Part shown: positions 37,501 through 45,004 of the stretch, one piece after another
How positions within the stretch are numbered: the stretch's first letter is position 1
Layout: every line of letters starts with the position of its first letter
NCBI RefSeq assembly: GCF_009650435.1
Contig: NZ_VVIP01000028.1
Coordinates: 79,052 to 143,051 of the forward strand
Direction of reading: 5' to 3'
From: Foetidibacter luteolus
GTDB taxonomy: Bacteria; Bacteroidota; Bacteroidia; Chitinophagales; Chitinophagaceae
DNA length: 64,000 nt
Notes under the pieces: model-generated
Seen by the model: only the letters and a program-made list of their open reading frames with translations
Told to the model about the DNA's origin: nothing
The model's database searches: none
Made by a program: the position numbers and the translations under genes

Positions 37501-38274
37501 AACGTGGTACAAACCAACAAAACACAAAGCAGCAACAGCTTGTTTGGCGACAGTGTAATGCCCGAAATTGCGGCGCCCAAAATTATGCCCTGCGAAGAGT
37601 GGACGCTAACGGAAAGGCTGGACTATGAAAAAGAAGTTACCGGCCTGTTTATGAGTGGCCACCCGCTCGATCATTTTAAGTTTGAACTGAAGTACTACGG
37701 CATTATGCCCCTGGCCGACTTCAACGAAATAAAAGAAGCACCCCAGTTGCAAAACCCCAATCGTATCTACCGCATTGCCGGCCTGGTAACGGATGCACAG
37801 CACCGTGTAACCAAAACGGGCCGCAACTTTGGCAGCCTGGTAATTGAAGATTTCAGCGGCAAAACAGAAATGATGCTGTGGAGCGATGATTACATGCGGT
37901 TTAAAGATTACCTTGATAAAGGCAAAAACGTTGTGGTTAACGGCTATTTTAAACAGCGCTTCAACAACGACCAATACGAGTTTAAACCCAGTACCATCAG
38001 CCTGCTGGAAACATTGAAACAATCCCTGACTGCCAAGCTGGAATTCAACTTAAACGCAGCCTCCCTTACCGGCGATTTTGTTTCTTTTGTTACGGAAAAT
38101 GTAAAGAATCATCCCGGTAAAGCAACAGTCCGATTTAACGTTGTTGAGCCAAAAGAAAATCTCAAGATCAGTTTATACTCTTATGAACGCGGCTTTACCA
38201 TGAATGATGAGATGGCCAATTTTCTGCTGGAAAACCCGGATGTGGAAGTAACCGTTGGGTTGGCGGACAGGTAA
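34600..38274 (+). CDS. dnaE: DNA polymerase III alpha subunit
   Basis: A 1224-residue replicative polymerase catalytic subunit. The N-terminal PHP domain is recognised by HIHVHTQYSLLDGA and LAITDHGNMFG. The palm carries Asp435 and Asp437 in MPDIDTDF and Asp616 in IKMDFLGLKTL, the three metal-binding residues of C-family polymerases. A helix-hairpin-helix segment (GLGGLKGVGEAAIESI) and an OB-fold (about 1060-1140) follow. Length and order match a full dnaE1, not the shorter error-prone dnaE2. No imuA/imuB genes are adjacent. Confidence 0.97.
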   Translation: MNFSHIHVHTQYSLLDGAAAIDSLYKKAAKNNMPALAITDHGNMFGAFEFVSQAWKNTKVIGKDEKGKDITTPVIKPIVGCEFYVVEDRHRKTFSKEVKDERYHQVLLAKNKQGYQNLVKLTSLGFIEGYYSKYPRIDKSLIEKYHEGLIATTCCIGAYVPQTILHDGEEAAEKEFKWWLDMFGEDYFIELQRHNIKEQELINNTLIKFSKKYNVPVIATNDSHYTDREDYNAHDILLCINTGEKQSTPGFDDFVNDELQVKNRRFKFPNDQFYFKTQEEMARLFSDIPESIDNTNMIVDRVEVLNLKKDILLPAFPIPKEFQSGDDSNINQWNYLHYLTYEGAKQRYSEITEEIRERLDFELFTIKTMGFAGYFLIVSDFIKAGRDLGVFVGPGRGSAAGSVVAYCIGITNIDPIKYNLLFERFLNPDRKSMPDIDTDFDDEGRQKVIDYVVNKYGKNQVAQIITYGTMAAKMSIKDVARVMDLPLAESNILAKMVPDRPGTDLGRVLTAPFTAKEAKDGQKSLEEKEGYGGEELENIKRLREIYAGTDIRGQVLREAERLEGSVRNTGIHAAGIIIAPKDLTELIPVATAKDSDLWVTQIEGSVIEEAGVIKMDFLGLKTLSIIKTALELIKQNHGVDIVIDDIPLDDEATYQLYQKGETNGTFQFESPGMQKYLRELKPDKFADLIAMNALYRPGPMAYIPQYVARKHGREEVVYDIADMQEYLEETYGITVYQEQVMLLSQKIAGFSKGDADVLRKAMGKKQKSVLDKMKAQFVDGAVKKGHNKDVLEKVWTDWEAFAQYAFNKSHSTCYAFVAYQTAYLKAHYPAEYMSAVLNHAGAIEKLTFFMEECKRMGMKVLGPDINESLKGFAPNKKREIRFGLGGLKGVGEAAIESILEERNKNGAYKDIFDFITRINQRTVNKKSIESLVYSGAFDCFSAMHRAQYFFTPPGDTMNGIERIIRFGNVVQTNKTQSSNSLFGDSVMPEIAAPKIMPCEEWTLTERLDYEKEVTGLFMSGHPLDHFKFELKYYGIMPLADFNEIKEAPQLQNPNRIYRIAGLVTDAQHRVTKTGRNFGSLVIEDFSGKTEMMLWSDDYMRFKDYLDKGKNVVVNGYFKQRFNNDQYEFKPSTISLLETLKQSLTAKLEFNLNAASLTGDFVSFVTENVKNHPGKATVRFNVVEPKENLKISLYSYERGFTMNDEMANFLLENPDVEVTVGLADR

Positions 38275-38315
38275 GGTGTCATACCGTCCGCCGCATTACT
38301 TTTGTTCACATGCAT

Positions 38316-39353
38316 TCATTTCCTGAATACGGTAATAAAGCCCTGCTTTTTAGCGTCTTGCTTTGTGTAAGAAACACCGTCTATCTTTAGGCCATCCCTG
38401 TCAAGCAGGGTTATTATACCACCATCATTGGAAAGCTGGGCCGCACGGCCAGACAATTGAATTTTTGTTACTTCCGCAGCTCTGAGAATGGTATCGCTGA
38501 TTACTTCTTTCTTCTTCATTTTATCCGCAATTGCCCATCCCTCAAGATCAATATCCTTGTCGGTAGCATTCAGCAAATACACAAACTCATCACCTACATC
38601 ATTAGCTTTAGGGTTTACCAACGCGGCAAAAATTCTTACTGCGTTTTCCTCTTCCGGCAGCACTGGCACATCAATTGGGGTACCGCCATCTTCATCATCG
38701 TCATCCACAGTATGCACCACTTGCGACTGAAACTTTAAAAACATAGCTACCCACCGGTCTTCATCCGGGTAATGAATAAACAATCCGCCATCCTGGTAAA
38801 TGCCATTGTCGCCGGCATGACTGCCGCTATTACCCTGGTTCATGTGTATATCATGTATGCCATTACCTGGCAAAAAATCAAAATACTTGTCTCTTGCATT
38901 ATTTTCCGGCCCCCACCTGTCGCCAAAAGCATACACCAGCGATCCGGGCGTATCCAATGCGTGTTGTATGTGTGCATCAAAAATGTCATTCAGGTCATTA
39001 TTGGGGCCGCCCAGCAAAGTGGGCACTATGCGCATATCGTTTATATCAAACAGGTTGCCCCTTATGTAATCAAGGGCCGCGGTGTTAGGCTGTTTGGGTA
39101 GTCTGGAAAAACCCGGCTCAAGTTGTTTTACATGTTGCAAAATGGGGTGCGCATAATTGCTGCTCATGTAAAACTGCAGGTCCGATGGCTGCTGGTTCGA
39201 CTTTACATTTACCGCAATCCTGAATTTTGTGCCATTGGCATCAATCAGTACCTGGTAATGCGGCTTGCTCCCCGGATTTTTTTGCATGGCTGTTGGGCTG
39301 TCCATTTTATCCATAACAGTACCCACCAATACGCCGTAATTAGGTAGTGGCAT
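38316..39353 (-). CDS. DUF2278 family protein with C-terminal lamin-tail-like domain
   Basis: A 345-residue protein. The first about 220 residues match DUF2278 (YukJ-type): LPNYGVLVGTV, HYQVLIDANGTKFRIAVNV, and later HDIHMNQGNSG. The last about 110 residues resemble a lamin-tail (LTD) beta-sandwich (FVYLLNATDKDIDLEGWAIAD). There is no signal peptide. DUF2278 has no established activity. The gene is divergent from the Gfo/Idh/MocA gene and convergent with dnaE. Confidence 0.83.
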   Translation of the reverse strand: MPLPNYGVLVGTVMDKMDSPTAMQKNPGSKPHYQVLIDANGTKFRIAVNVKSNQQPSDLQFYMSSNYAHPILQHVKQLEPGFSRLPKQPNTAALDYIRGNLFDINDMRIVPTLLGGPNNDLNDIFDAHIQHALDTPGSLVYAFGDRWGPENNARDKYFDFLPGNGIHDIHMNQGNSGSHAGDNGIYQDGGLFIHYPDEDRWVAMFLKFQSQVVHTVDDDDEDGGTPIDVPVLPEEENAVRIFAALVNPKANDVGDEFVYLLNATDKDIDLEGWAIADKMKKKEVISDTILRAAEVTKIQLSGRAAQLSNDGGIITLLDRDGLKIDGVSYTKQDAKKQGFITVFRK

Positions 39354-39570
39354 ACAATAAGTTTTTCTTTAAACAACAATATCTTAATAACATTTCAACA
39401 GGAGCTGCAGGCTGACAAATAAGAAGAATTCAACTCAAGTGTAACAGGTGCTATAATATTAATATTAGTTTTTCTATAATGCAAGAGGCAACACGGGAAT
39501 TTATTTTTTGATAACATTTCACAGTGCTATCAGCATCTGCCGGCATGCTAAAACAAGGTAGATACCAGCA

Positions 39571-39687
39571 ATGGTTCTTCGTGGCATCGTCCCTTGCGTC
39601 GCAATCCGTTCATCGGTTGGATTATAATGGCGGCATTTAAGCGTAGAATATTATCGCATGCACCCGCAAAGCGGGTGCATGCGATAA
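39571..39687. repeat. Composite element: R2-like part, shared 17-mer, 17-bp hairpin
   Basis: R2-like CCCTTGCGTCGCAATCCG, then GTTCATCGGTTGG, then the 17-mer ATGGCGGCATTTAAGCG (39627-39643) identical to 18608-18624. Eight bp later comes a perfect hairpin 39651-39687 with arms TTATCGCATGCACCCGC and GCGGGTGCATGCGATAA around AAA. It lies in the 373-bp divergent gap upstream of the oxidoreductase gene, so the hairpin is not an obvious gene terminator. No gene is seen in the gap. Confidence 0.75.
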
Positions 39688-39726
39688 ATCCATACCTTCA
39701 CCCCCTAACCTTAATTCACAAATTAC

Positions 39727-40806
39727 ATGAGCAAAAAACTAAAGGCCGGTCTTATAGGTTATGGCATATCAGCCAAAATTTTTCATGCCCCGTTTTTAAA
39801 GGTTTCCCCTCACTACGAAGTAGCAGCCGTGCTGGAGCGAAAAAAGAAAGACTCCCTGGAATTGTTTCCGGATACAAAAATTGTGAGAACACTGGAGGAA
39901 CTGCTGGCCATAGAAGAGCTGGAGGTTATTATCATAACCACCCCTAATGAAACGCACTTTCCTTACGCCATGCAGATATTGCAAGCAGGCAAACACGTAG
40001 TGGTTGAAAAACCTTTTACCATAAAAAGTGAAGAAGCTTTGCAACTGGTGGAAGCTGCAAAGAAAGCCGGGAAAATATTAAGTGTTTACCAGAACCGCAG
40101 GTACGATTCTGAAGTGGTTACCATTAAAGAAATTTTGAATAAAGGCCTGTTGGGCAAAGTGTACGAATTTGAAGCCCACTACGACCGTTACCGCCTGGAA
40201 GCCAAGGCCAATGCCTGGCGGGAAGAACCTATTGCCGGCAGCGGCATCTTTTACGACCTGGGCGCCCACCTTATTGACCAGGCCCTGTATTTTTTTGGCC
40301 TGCCGCAAAATGTTACCGCAGACATACGCATGATACGGCCGCATGCCCGTGTGGATGATTATTTTGATGTTCGTTTTGATTATGGCTATATGCGGGTATT
40401 GCTAAAGGGCAGTATGCTGGTACGTGAAAAAGGGCCGCATTACATGATACATGGCGATAAAGGCTCCTTCATTAAATACGGAGAAGATCCACAGGAAGTG
40501 CTGTTAAAAGCCGGTGAATTGCCGCAAGGCAAAAACTGGGGTAAAGAACCCGAAGAAACATACGGCCTGTTGCACACAGAGATAGACGGCAAAATTATTA
40601 AAGAGAAATACCCATCGCTTGCGGGCAACTATGGCAACTACCATGAGAACCTTTACCAAACCATTCGCAATGGCGCCCCCCTGCGGGAAAAGCCGGAGCA
40701 TGGTTATAATACAGTAAGGCTTATTGAACTTGCTTTTGAAAGCCACCACAAAAAGGCAACCGTAAGCTGTGAGGGCTTGCTGAACGTAGGCTATCCTGCA
40801 GACTAA
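39727..40806 (+). CDS. Gfo/Idh/MocA-family oxidoreductase
   Basis: A 359-residue NAD(P)-dependent dehydrogenase-like protein. The N-terminal Rossmann motif reads AGLIGYGISAKIFHAP; the family's Lys lies in VVVEKPFT near residue 98; and GSGIFYDLGAHLIDQALYFFG (about 180) begins the C-terminal beta-sheet domain. Members act on sugars, inositols and related polyols; the HAP and KPFT context resembles the YdgJ-type group. Substrate not assigned. A bidirectional hairpin terminator follows. Confidence 0.9.
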   Translation: MSKKLKAGLIGYGISAKIFHAPFLKVSPHYEVAAVLERKKKDSLELFPDTKIVRTLEELLAIEELEVIIITTPNETHFPYAMQILQAGKHVVVEKPFTIKSEEALQLVEAAKKAGKILSVYQNRRYDSEVVTIKEILNKGLLGKVYEFEAHYDRYRLEAKANAWREEPIAGSGIFYDLGAHLIDQALYFFGLPQNVTADIRMIRPHARVDDYFDVRFDYGYMRVLLKGSMLVREKGPHYMIHGDKGSFIKYGEDPQEVLLKAGELPQGKNWGKEPEETYGLLHTEIDGKIIKEKYPSLAGNYGNYHENLYQTIRNGAPLREKPEHGYNTVRLIELAFESHHKKATVSCEGLLNVGYPAD

Positions 40807-40825
40807 AGAAATACAGGTTTTATCT

Positions 40826-40867
40826 AAAAAGCAAAACGTATTGCAAATGTTATACGTTTTGCTTTTT
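40826..40867. terminator. Bidirectional hairpin terminator
   Basis: Arms AAAAAGCAAAACGTA and TACGTTTTGCTTTTT (15 bp) around a 12-nt loop, ending in T-runs on both strands. It serves the plus-strand oxidoreductase and overlaps the 3' end of the small minus-strand ORF that ends at 40850. Confidence 0.85.
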
Positions 40868-41077
40868 TACTTTTCGTACAAAAGCTTCTGTCACACCTGC
40901 AAATCCAGCTATTTCGGCAATGGTAAACCTATCTGCAGAAAGTAAGTTTTTAACAACGGTTGTTTTGGCTTCTTCAAGTCCTTGTTCAAGCCCTTTGGCT
41001 AAACCCTTCTTCTCCGCACGGTCCAATAAAAATTCTTCAATTACCATAGTAATTTTATTATTGTTTATTCCTGACAC
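40850..41077 (-). CDS. Short ORF like the C-terminus of Rpn/PD-(D/E)XK nuclease family proteins
   Basis: Codes for 75 residues with the charged KGLAKGLEQGLEEAK repeat and an IAEIAGFAGVTEAFVRKV ending, as seen at the C-termini of Rpn-type transposase/nuclease family proteins. The catalytic N-terminal part is absent and nothing resembling it precedes this ORF, so this is either a small independent gene or a remnant. The terminator overlap at its 3' end suggests it may be transcribed. Confidence 0.5.
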   Translation of the reverse strand: MSGINNNKITMVIEEFLLDRAEKKGLAKGLEQGLEEAKTTVVKNLLSADRFTIAEIAGFAGVTEAFVRKVKKQNV

Positions 41078-41213
41078 AACTCTATCAAAATTAATATTAC
41101 TCGTATAAAAAGAAAAACGATACGCAGAATTTATGGATAACCTCTCCGCTAATTTATCTTACTACCTTTAACCCAATGTTCCTGACTGTATAACAACCTC
41201 GTTACCGGGTTAC

Positions 41214-43583
41214 TTACTCGCTGCGCAGGCTTTTAACGGGATTGGCAAGCGCTGCTTTTATAGCCTGGAAGCTGATGGTTACCAACGCTATGGCCAGTGT
41301 AATAAAGCCTGCCAGGGCAAATACCCACCAGCTAATAGCCGTGCGGTAAGGATAACTTTCCAGCATTTTGCTTAGGGCCCACCAGGCAACGGGAAAAGCT
41401 ATAACAATGGAGATACCCACCAGCTTAAGAAAGTCTTTGGACAGCATGCTTACTATACCGGGTACACTGGCCCCCAGCACTTTGCGTACACCTATTTCTT
41501 TTATTCTTGTTTCCGCGGTGTAAGTAACCAGGCCAAACAAACCAAGGCAGGAGATGAGAATGGTAATGATGGCAAAGCAGTTAAAGAGTTTGCCTACCCT
41601 TATGTCTGAGCGGTAGTTGGTATCAAAAGCATCATCCAGAAACTGGTATTCCAGGGGGTAATCGGGGTTGTATTGCTTCCATATTTTTTCAACGGCGGCC
41701 ACAGCTTTAGATGCATCTTTAGCAGTTGTTTTAACATACATACGCCAGCGCCAGGGGCTAAAATAAATGATAGCAGGCTCTATTTGCCTGTGCAGGTTTT
41801 GAAAATGAAAATCTTTTACCACGCCTGCAATTACCCCTTTTTTATCGTGAAAGGTAAACCGCTTTCCTACCGGGTCTTTGATGCTCATCACCTTAATTGC
41901 GGTTTCATTCAGCAAATAGTTGGTGCTGTCGGCGGGTGTGCCGCTAAAACCCTTGCCCTGCACTATCTGCAAATTCATTACATCAAGAAAATTACGCTCA
42001 GCGGAAATCTGGTTGATAACAAAGGTTTGCTGTGCCGCTGTTTTGCCATCCCAGTCAGCATCGCCGGTACTGCTCCATGCATTCATAATATCTGCGCCGG
42101 AAGCTGTTACCGCTACTACGCCCGGCTGCTTTAATAGTTCTGCTTTAGCTGCATCGTAGTGTTCTGTTATGTTGCGCATGCCAAAGTAAAGCAGGTTTTC
42201 TTTGTTATAGCCAAGGTTCTTTTGCCTTATATATTTTAACTGGTTGCCAATGATGATGGTGCCAACGATAAGCATGATGGAAAAACTAAACTGTACTACC
42301 ACCAGCACTTTACGGAAAGCTACTTTGCTGCCAAGCCCGCTAAGCTTGCCTTTCATAGCTTCCAGCGGCTTAAAGGATGACAGGCTAAGCGCCGGGTATA
42401 TGCCGGCCAGCAGCATGGTTGCCAGCAGCGTTATGCCATACACCAACAATACATTGCCCTGCAGGGGGTTGAAGACAATGCGCTTGCCCGCTATTTCATT
42501 GTACAGCGGCATAACCAGGTATATAAGCGCCGTAGCCACCAGCATGGCAATAAGAAATATCATTAACGCTTCGTGCAGAAACTGCCAGAACAACCCTCCT
42601 TTATTGGCGCCGATAATTTTTCGCAGGCTTATTTCTTTGGCACGCTTAATAGCCCTGGCGGTAACCAGGTTAACATAGTTAATGCAGGCAATAAGCAATA
42701 TAATAGCGGCGACAATAATAAACACCTTTACTATAGTGATGCCATCATCCTTTCCCTCCGGCGTATAGAGATGCACTTTGCTTAGGGGCAAAGGAATATA
42801 AGTGAGGTTTTTAGTAAATTCGCCATCCTGGTTGCGGCGGTGTATATTGGCTAACTTTTGCCCGACTTTTTTGCTATCTGCACCCGGCGCCAACAACAGG
42901 AAAGTACTGTAGTTGTAGTTGCCCCAATCTTCATCAAGCGACTTCCAGTAGTCATTACCAGTGTAGTCCCGTTTAAGAACCGTGAAATCGAAAATAATGT
43001 CGTACCGTATGCTGGAATTAAACGGCATATCTTTCATTACACCGGTAACGTGATATGCATTCTTGTCATCTGCATTTAAGATTTTGCCGATAGGGTCTTC
43101 TTCTCCAAAAAATTTCTTAGCGGTGGTTTCAGAAAGTATAACAGAACGGTCATCTGTAAAAGGTTGCCGGGCATTACCTTTTACCAGCGGAAAATTAAAC
43201 ATGGTAAAGAAAGTGGCATCGGCCAAACCACAGCGGTTATTGAAATACTTTTTGCCTTTGTATTCCAGCAGCGATATACTCCAGTTATCCGTAACGCGGC
43301 ATGTATTGGCTACTTCAGGCAGTTCCTTCCTGGCAAAGGTGGCTACCGGGGCTGGCGTGCCGCTCCAAACATTATCTTTTCCTTCCTGCTTAAAAGAGGC
43401 CGCCAGGCGGTAAATGTTGTTACTGTTGCTATGAAACCTGTCAAAACTCAACTCATCCTGCACCCATAGCAGCAGCAATATGCAGGCGGCCAGGCTAACC
43501 GCCAGGCCAATGATGTTAATGGCTGAATAGGTTTTATTTTTTAGCAGGTTGCGCCAGGTAAAGCGTAAGTTGGTTTTAAACAT
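41214..43583 (-). CDS. ABC transporter permease, MacB/FtsX type
   Basis: A 789-residue permease of the long Bacteroidota form: an N-terminal helix and MacB-like periplasmic domain (residues 1-250), a first FtsX block of helices (about 280-420), a second MacB-like domain, and a final FtsX block (about 670-789). The opening NLRFTWRNLLKNKTYSAINI is typical. It ends the minus-strand exporter unit; the small membrane gene and its terminator lie 288 bp upstream, so it may have its own transcript. Probable substrate classes are lipids, peptides or drugs; not determined. Confidence 0.9.
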   Translation of the reverse strand: MFKTNLRFTWRNLLKNKTYSAINIIGLAVSLAACILLLLWVQDELSFDRFHSNSNNIYRLAASFKQEGKDNVWSGTPAPVATFARKELPEVANTCRVTDNWSISLLEYKGKKYFNNRCGLADATFFTMFNFPLVKGNARQPFTDDRSVILSETTAKKFFGEEDPIGKILNADDKNAYHVTGVMKDMPFNSSIRYDIIFDFTVLKRDYTGNDYWKSLDEDWGNYNYSTFLLLAPGADSKKVGQKLANIHRRNQDGEFTKNLTYIPLPLSKVHLYTPEGKDDGITIVKVFIIVAAIILLIACINYVNLVTARAIKRAKEISLRKIIGANKGGLFWQFLHEALMIFLIAMLVATALIYLVMPLYNEIAGKRIVFNPLQGNVLLVYGITLLATMLLAGIYPALSLSSFKPLEAMKGKLSGLGSKVAFRKVLVVVQFSFSIMLIVGTIIIGNQLKYIRQKNLGYNKENLLYFGMRNITEHYDAAKAELLKQPGVVAVTASGADIMNAWSSTGDADWDGKTAAQQTFVINQISAERNFLDVMNLQIVQGKGFSGTPADSTNYLLNETAIKVMSIKDPVGKRFTFHDKKGVIAGVVKDFHFQNLHRQIEPAIIYFSPWRWRMYVKTTAKDASKAVAAVEKIWKQYNPDYPLEYQFLDDAFDTNYRSDIRVGKLFNCFAIITILISCLGLFGLVTYTAETRIKEIGVRKVLGASVPGIVSMLSKDFLKLVGISIVIAFPVAWWALSKMLESYPYRTAISWWVFALAGFITLAIALVTISFQAIKAALANPVKSLRSE

Positions 43584-43753
43584 TGCTGTAGGTTAAAATT
43601 GGTTACTGTATGCAAAAGACAATGTAATGGTCAATCTTGGGTATTATAGAATACAAGTAAAATTGCCGGCATTGCCGGGTGGAGTATTATCGGTAGTTAC
43701 CATGCAAAATTTCTGTAGCCTGCGGCTACAGAAATTAATCTACCCTGCGGGAA

Positions 43754-43834
43754 AAGCTGCGCAGCGAACAAGGCGTACAAGTGAGTGACACAACCAAAGC
43801 CTCATGCCTGTTCTTCTGCCCGGCCCATAAACTG
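43754..43834 (-). repeat. R2 intergenic element, minus orientation
   Basis: On the minus strand it reads TTTATGGGCCGGGCAGAAGA at its left, then the variant GTTGTGTCACTCACTTGTAC and GCCTTGTTCGC. It starts 38 bp past the stop of the small membrane gene at 43872, with the hairpin 43840-43870 in between. Confidence 0.85.
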
Positions 43835-43839
43835 TAAAA

Positions 43840-43870
43840 CAATTAAGCATGCCTTGGGCATGCTTAATTG
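43840..43870 (-). terminator. 14-bp perfect hairpin after the small membrane gene
   Basis: Arms CAATTAAGCATGCC and GGCATGCTTAATTG around TTG, placed 1 bp past the stop codon at 43872 on the minus strand. The T-run after it is short (GTTTTAC). Confidence 0.7.
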
Positions 43871-43871
43871 T

Positions 43872-44135
43872 TTATTGCATAAAATGTATTAATCTTAAAG
43901 ACCGCGGCTTGGATGACCAGCCTTCCTCTACATCAGAACTGCCGTTGGCAACCATGCCTGCCGTACGTAATGTATCAGATTTATTTACTGTGCTTTTTTT
44001 GCCGCTGTGGGCATTAACAACATACAGCGCCAGCACTACCGCAATTACCGCAAGTGCGCATACAATATTTACAAAAGCGCTTTTTTTAACTGAAGCTTCT
44101 TCGGTGGCGGCGGGGGTATGTTGTACAGGTTTCAT
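43872..44135 (-). CDS. Small single-pass membrane protein in the exporter operon
   Basis: An 87-residue protein with one clear transmembrane helix (about 20-42, AFVNIVCALAVIAVVLALYVV) and polar ends. It lies 41 bp downstream of the ATPase gene on the same strand and upstream of the permease, so it is probably part of the exporter unit, but it is not a known MacAB subunit. No family is recognised. Confidence 0.6.
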   Translation of the reverse strand: MKPVQHTPAATEEASVKKSAFVNIVCALAVIAVVLALYVVNAHSGKKSTVNKSDTLRTAGMVANGSSDVEEGWSSKPRSLRLIHFMQ

Positions 44136-44176
44136 ACAATATGTTTTATTGTTTCTGCCTTTTGGCAGAAGCGCTG

Positions 44177-44854
44177 TTATACAAGGATATTTTCTGTAAC
44201 AGTCTGCCCATCCAGCATGCGTATAATACGGTGGCTGTAACGTGCATCATGTTCGCTGTGGGTAACCATTACGATGGTGGTACCCTGTTCGTTCAATTCG
44301 GTCATCAGTTCCATTACTTCGTTACCGTTGTGGCTGTCCAGGTTACCGGTGGGCTCATCCGCCAGTATTAGTTTGGGCTTGTTTACCACGGCACGGGCAA
44401 CGGCAACACGCTGTTGCTGGCCACCGGATAGCTGTTGCGGGTAGTGGTTGCGTCGGTGCATAATCTGTACTTTATCCAGTACTTCCTCCACACGCTTTTT
44501 TCTATCGGCGCTTTTTACACCGGTGTAAATCAGGGGCAGCTCTACGTTTTCAAAAACTGTTAATTCATCAATCAGGTTAAAGCTCTGGAACACGAAGCCA
44601 ATGTTGTGTTTGCGCAGGTCGGCACGTTTGCGTTCGTTAAAGTTGGCTACTTCAATTTTGTTGAAGATAAAGCTGCCAGCATCGGGGTCGTCCAGCAGAC
44701 CAAGAATGTTCAGCAGGGTTGATTTGCCACAGCCGGAAGGCCCCATGATAGCCACAAATTCGCCTTCCTTTACTTCTATGGAGAGTTTATTAAGGGCTAC
44801 CGTTTCTACTTCTTCGGTGCGGTAAACTTTTTCGAGGTCTGTAATTTTTATCAT
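44177..44854 (-). CDS. ABC transporter ATP-binding protein, MacB/LolD type
   Basis: A 225-residue ATPase. Walker A is GPSGCGKST (38-46), the signature LSGGQQQRVA (near 141), Walker B ILADEPTGNLD (near 163), and the H-loop is in MVTHSEHD. The pattern and size are those of LolD/MacB-type ATPases that power FtsX permeases. It follows the adaptor gene (gap 150 bp, mostly a tandem repeat) and precedes the small membrane gene. Energy source of the exporter with the 41214 permease. Confidence 0.93.
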   Translation of the reverse strand: MIKITDLEKVYRTEEVETVALNKLSIEVKEGEFVAIMGPSGCGKSTLLNILGLLDDPDAGSFIFNKIEVANFNERKRADLRKHNIGFVFQSFNLIDELTVFENVELPLIYTGVKSADRKKRVEEVLDKVQIMHRRNHYPQQLSGGQQQRVAVARAVVNKPKLILADEPTGNLDSHNGNEVMELMTELNEQGTTIVMVTHSEHDARYSHRIIRMLDGQTVTENILV

Positions 44855-44915
44855 GATTGTGAATTTGAGATTATTATACGTTTTGGTTGATGATTAGTTA
44901 CACTTTTATTAACAC

Positions 44916-45003
44916 TTTTGACTCCCTCACTTCCTGACTATTGACTCTTTGACTTCTTGACTTTCTGACTTCTTGACTTTTTGACTCTTTGACTTTCTTC
45001 ACC
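44916..45003. repeat. Tandem GACTTTCT-type word repeat within the exporter operon
   Basis: About ten imperfect 8-9-bp words (TTGACTCTT, TGACTTCT, TGACTTTC) fill the 150-bp gap between the adaptor and ATPase genes. It abuts the adaptor stop codon, so it would be carried in any polycistronic exporter transcript. Confidence 0.85.
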
Positions 45004-45004
45004 G

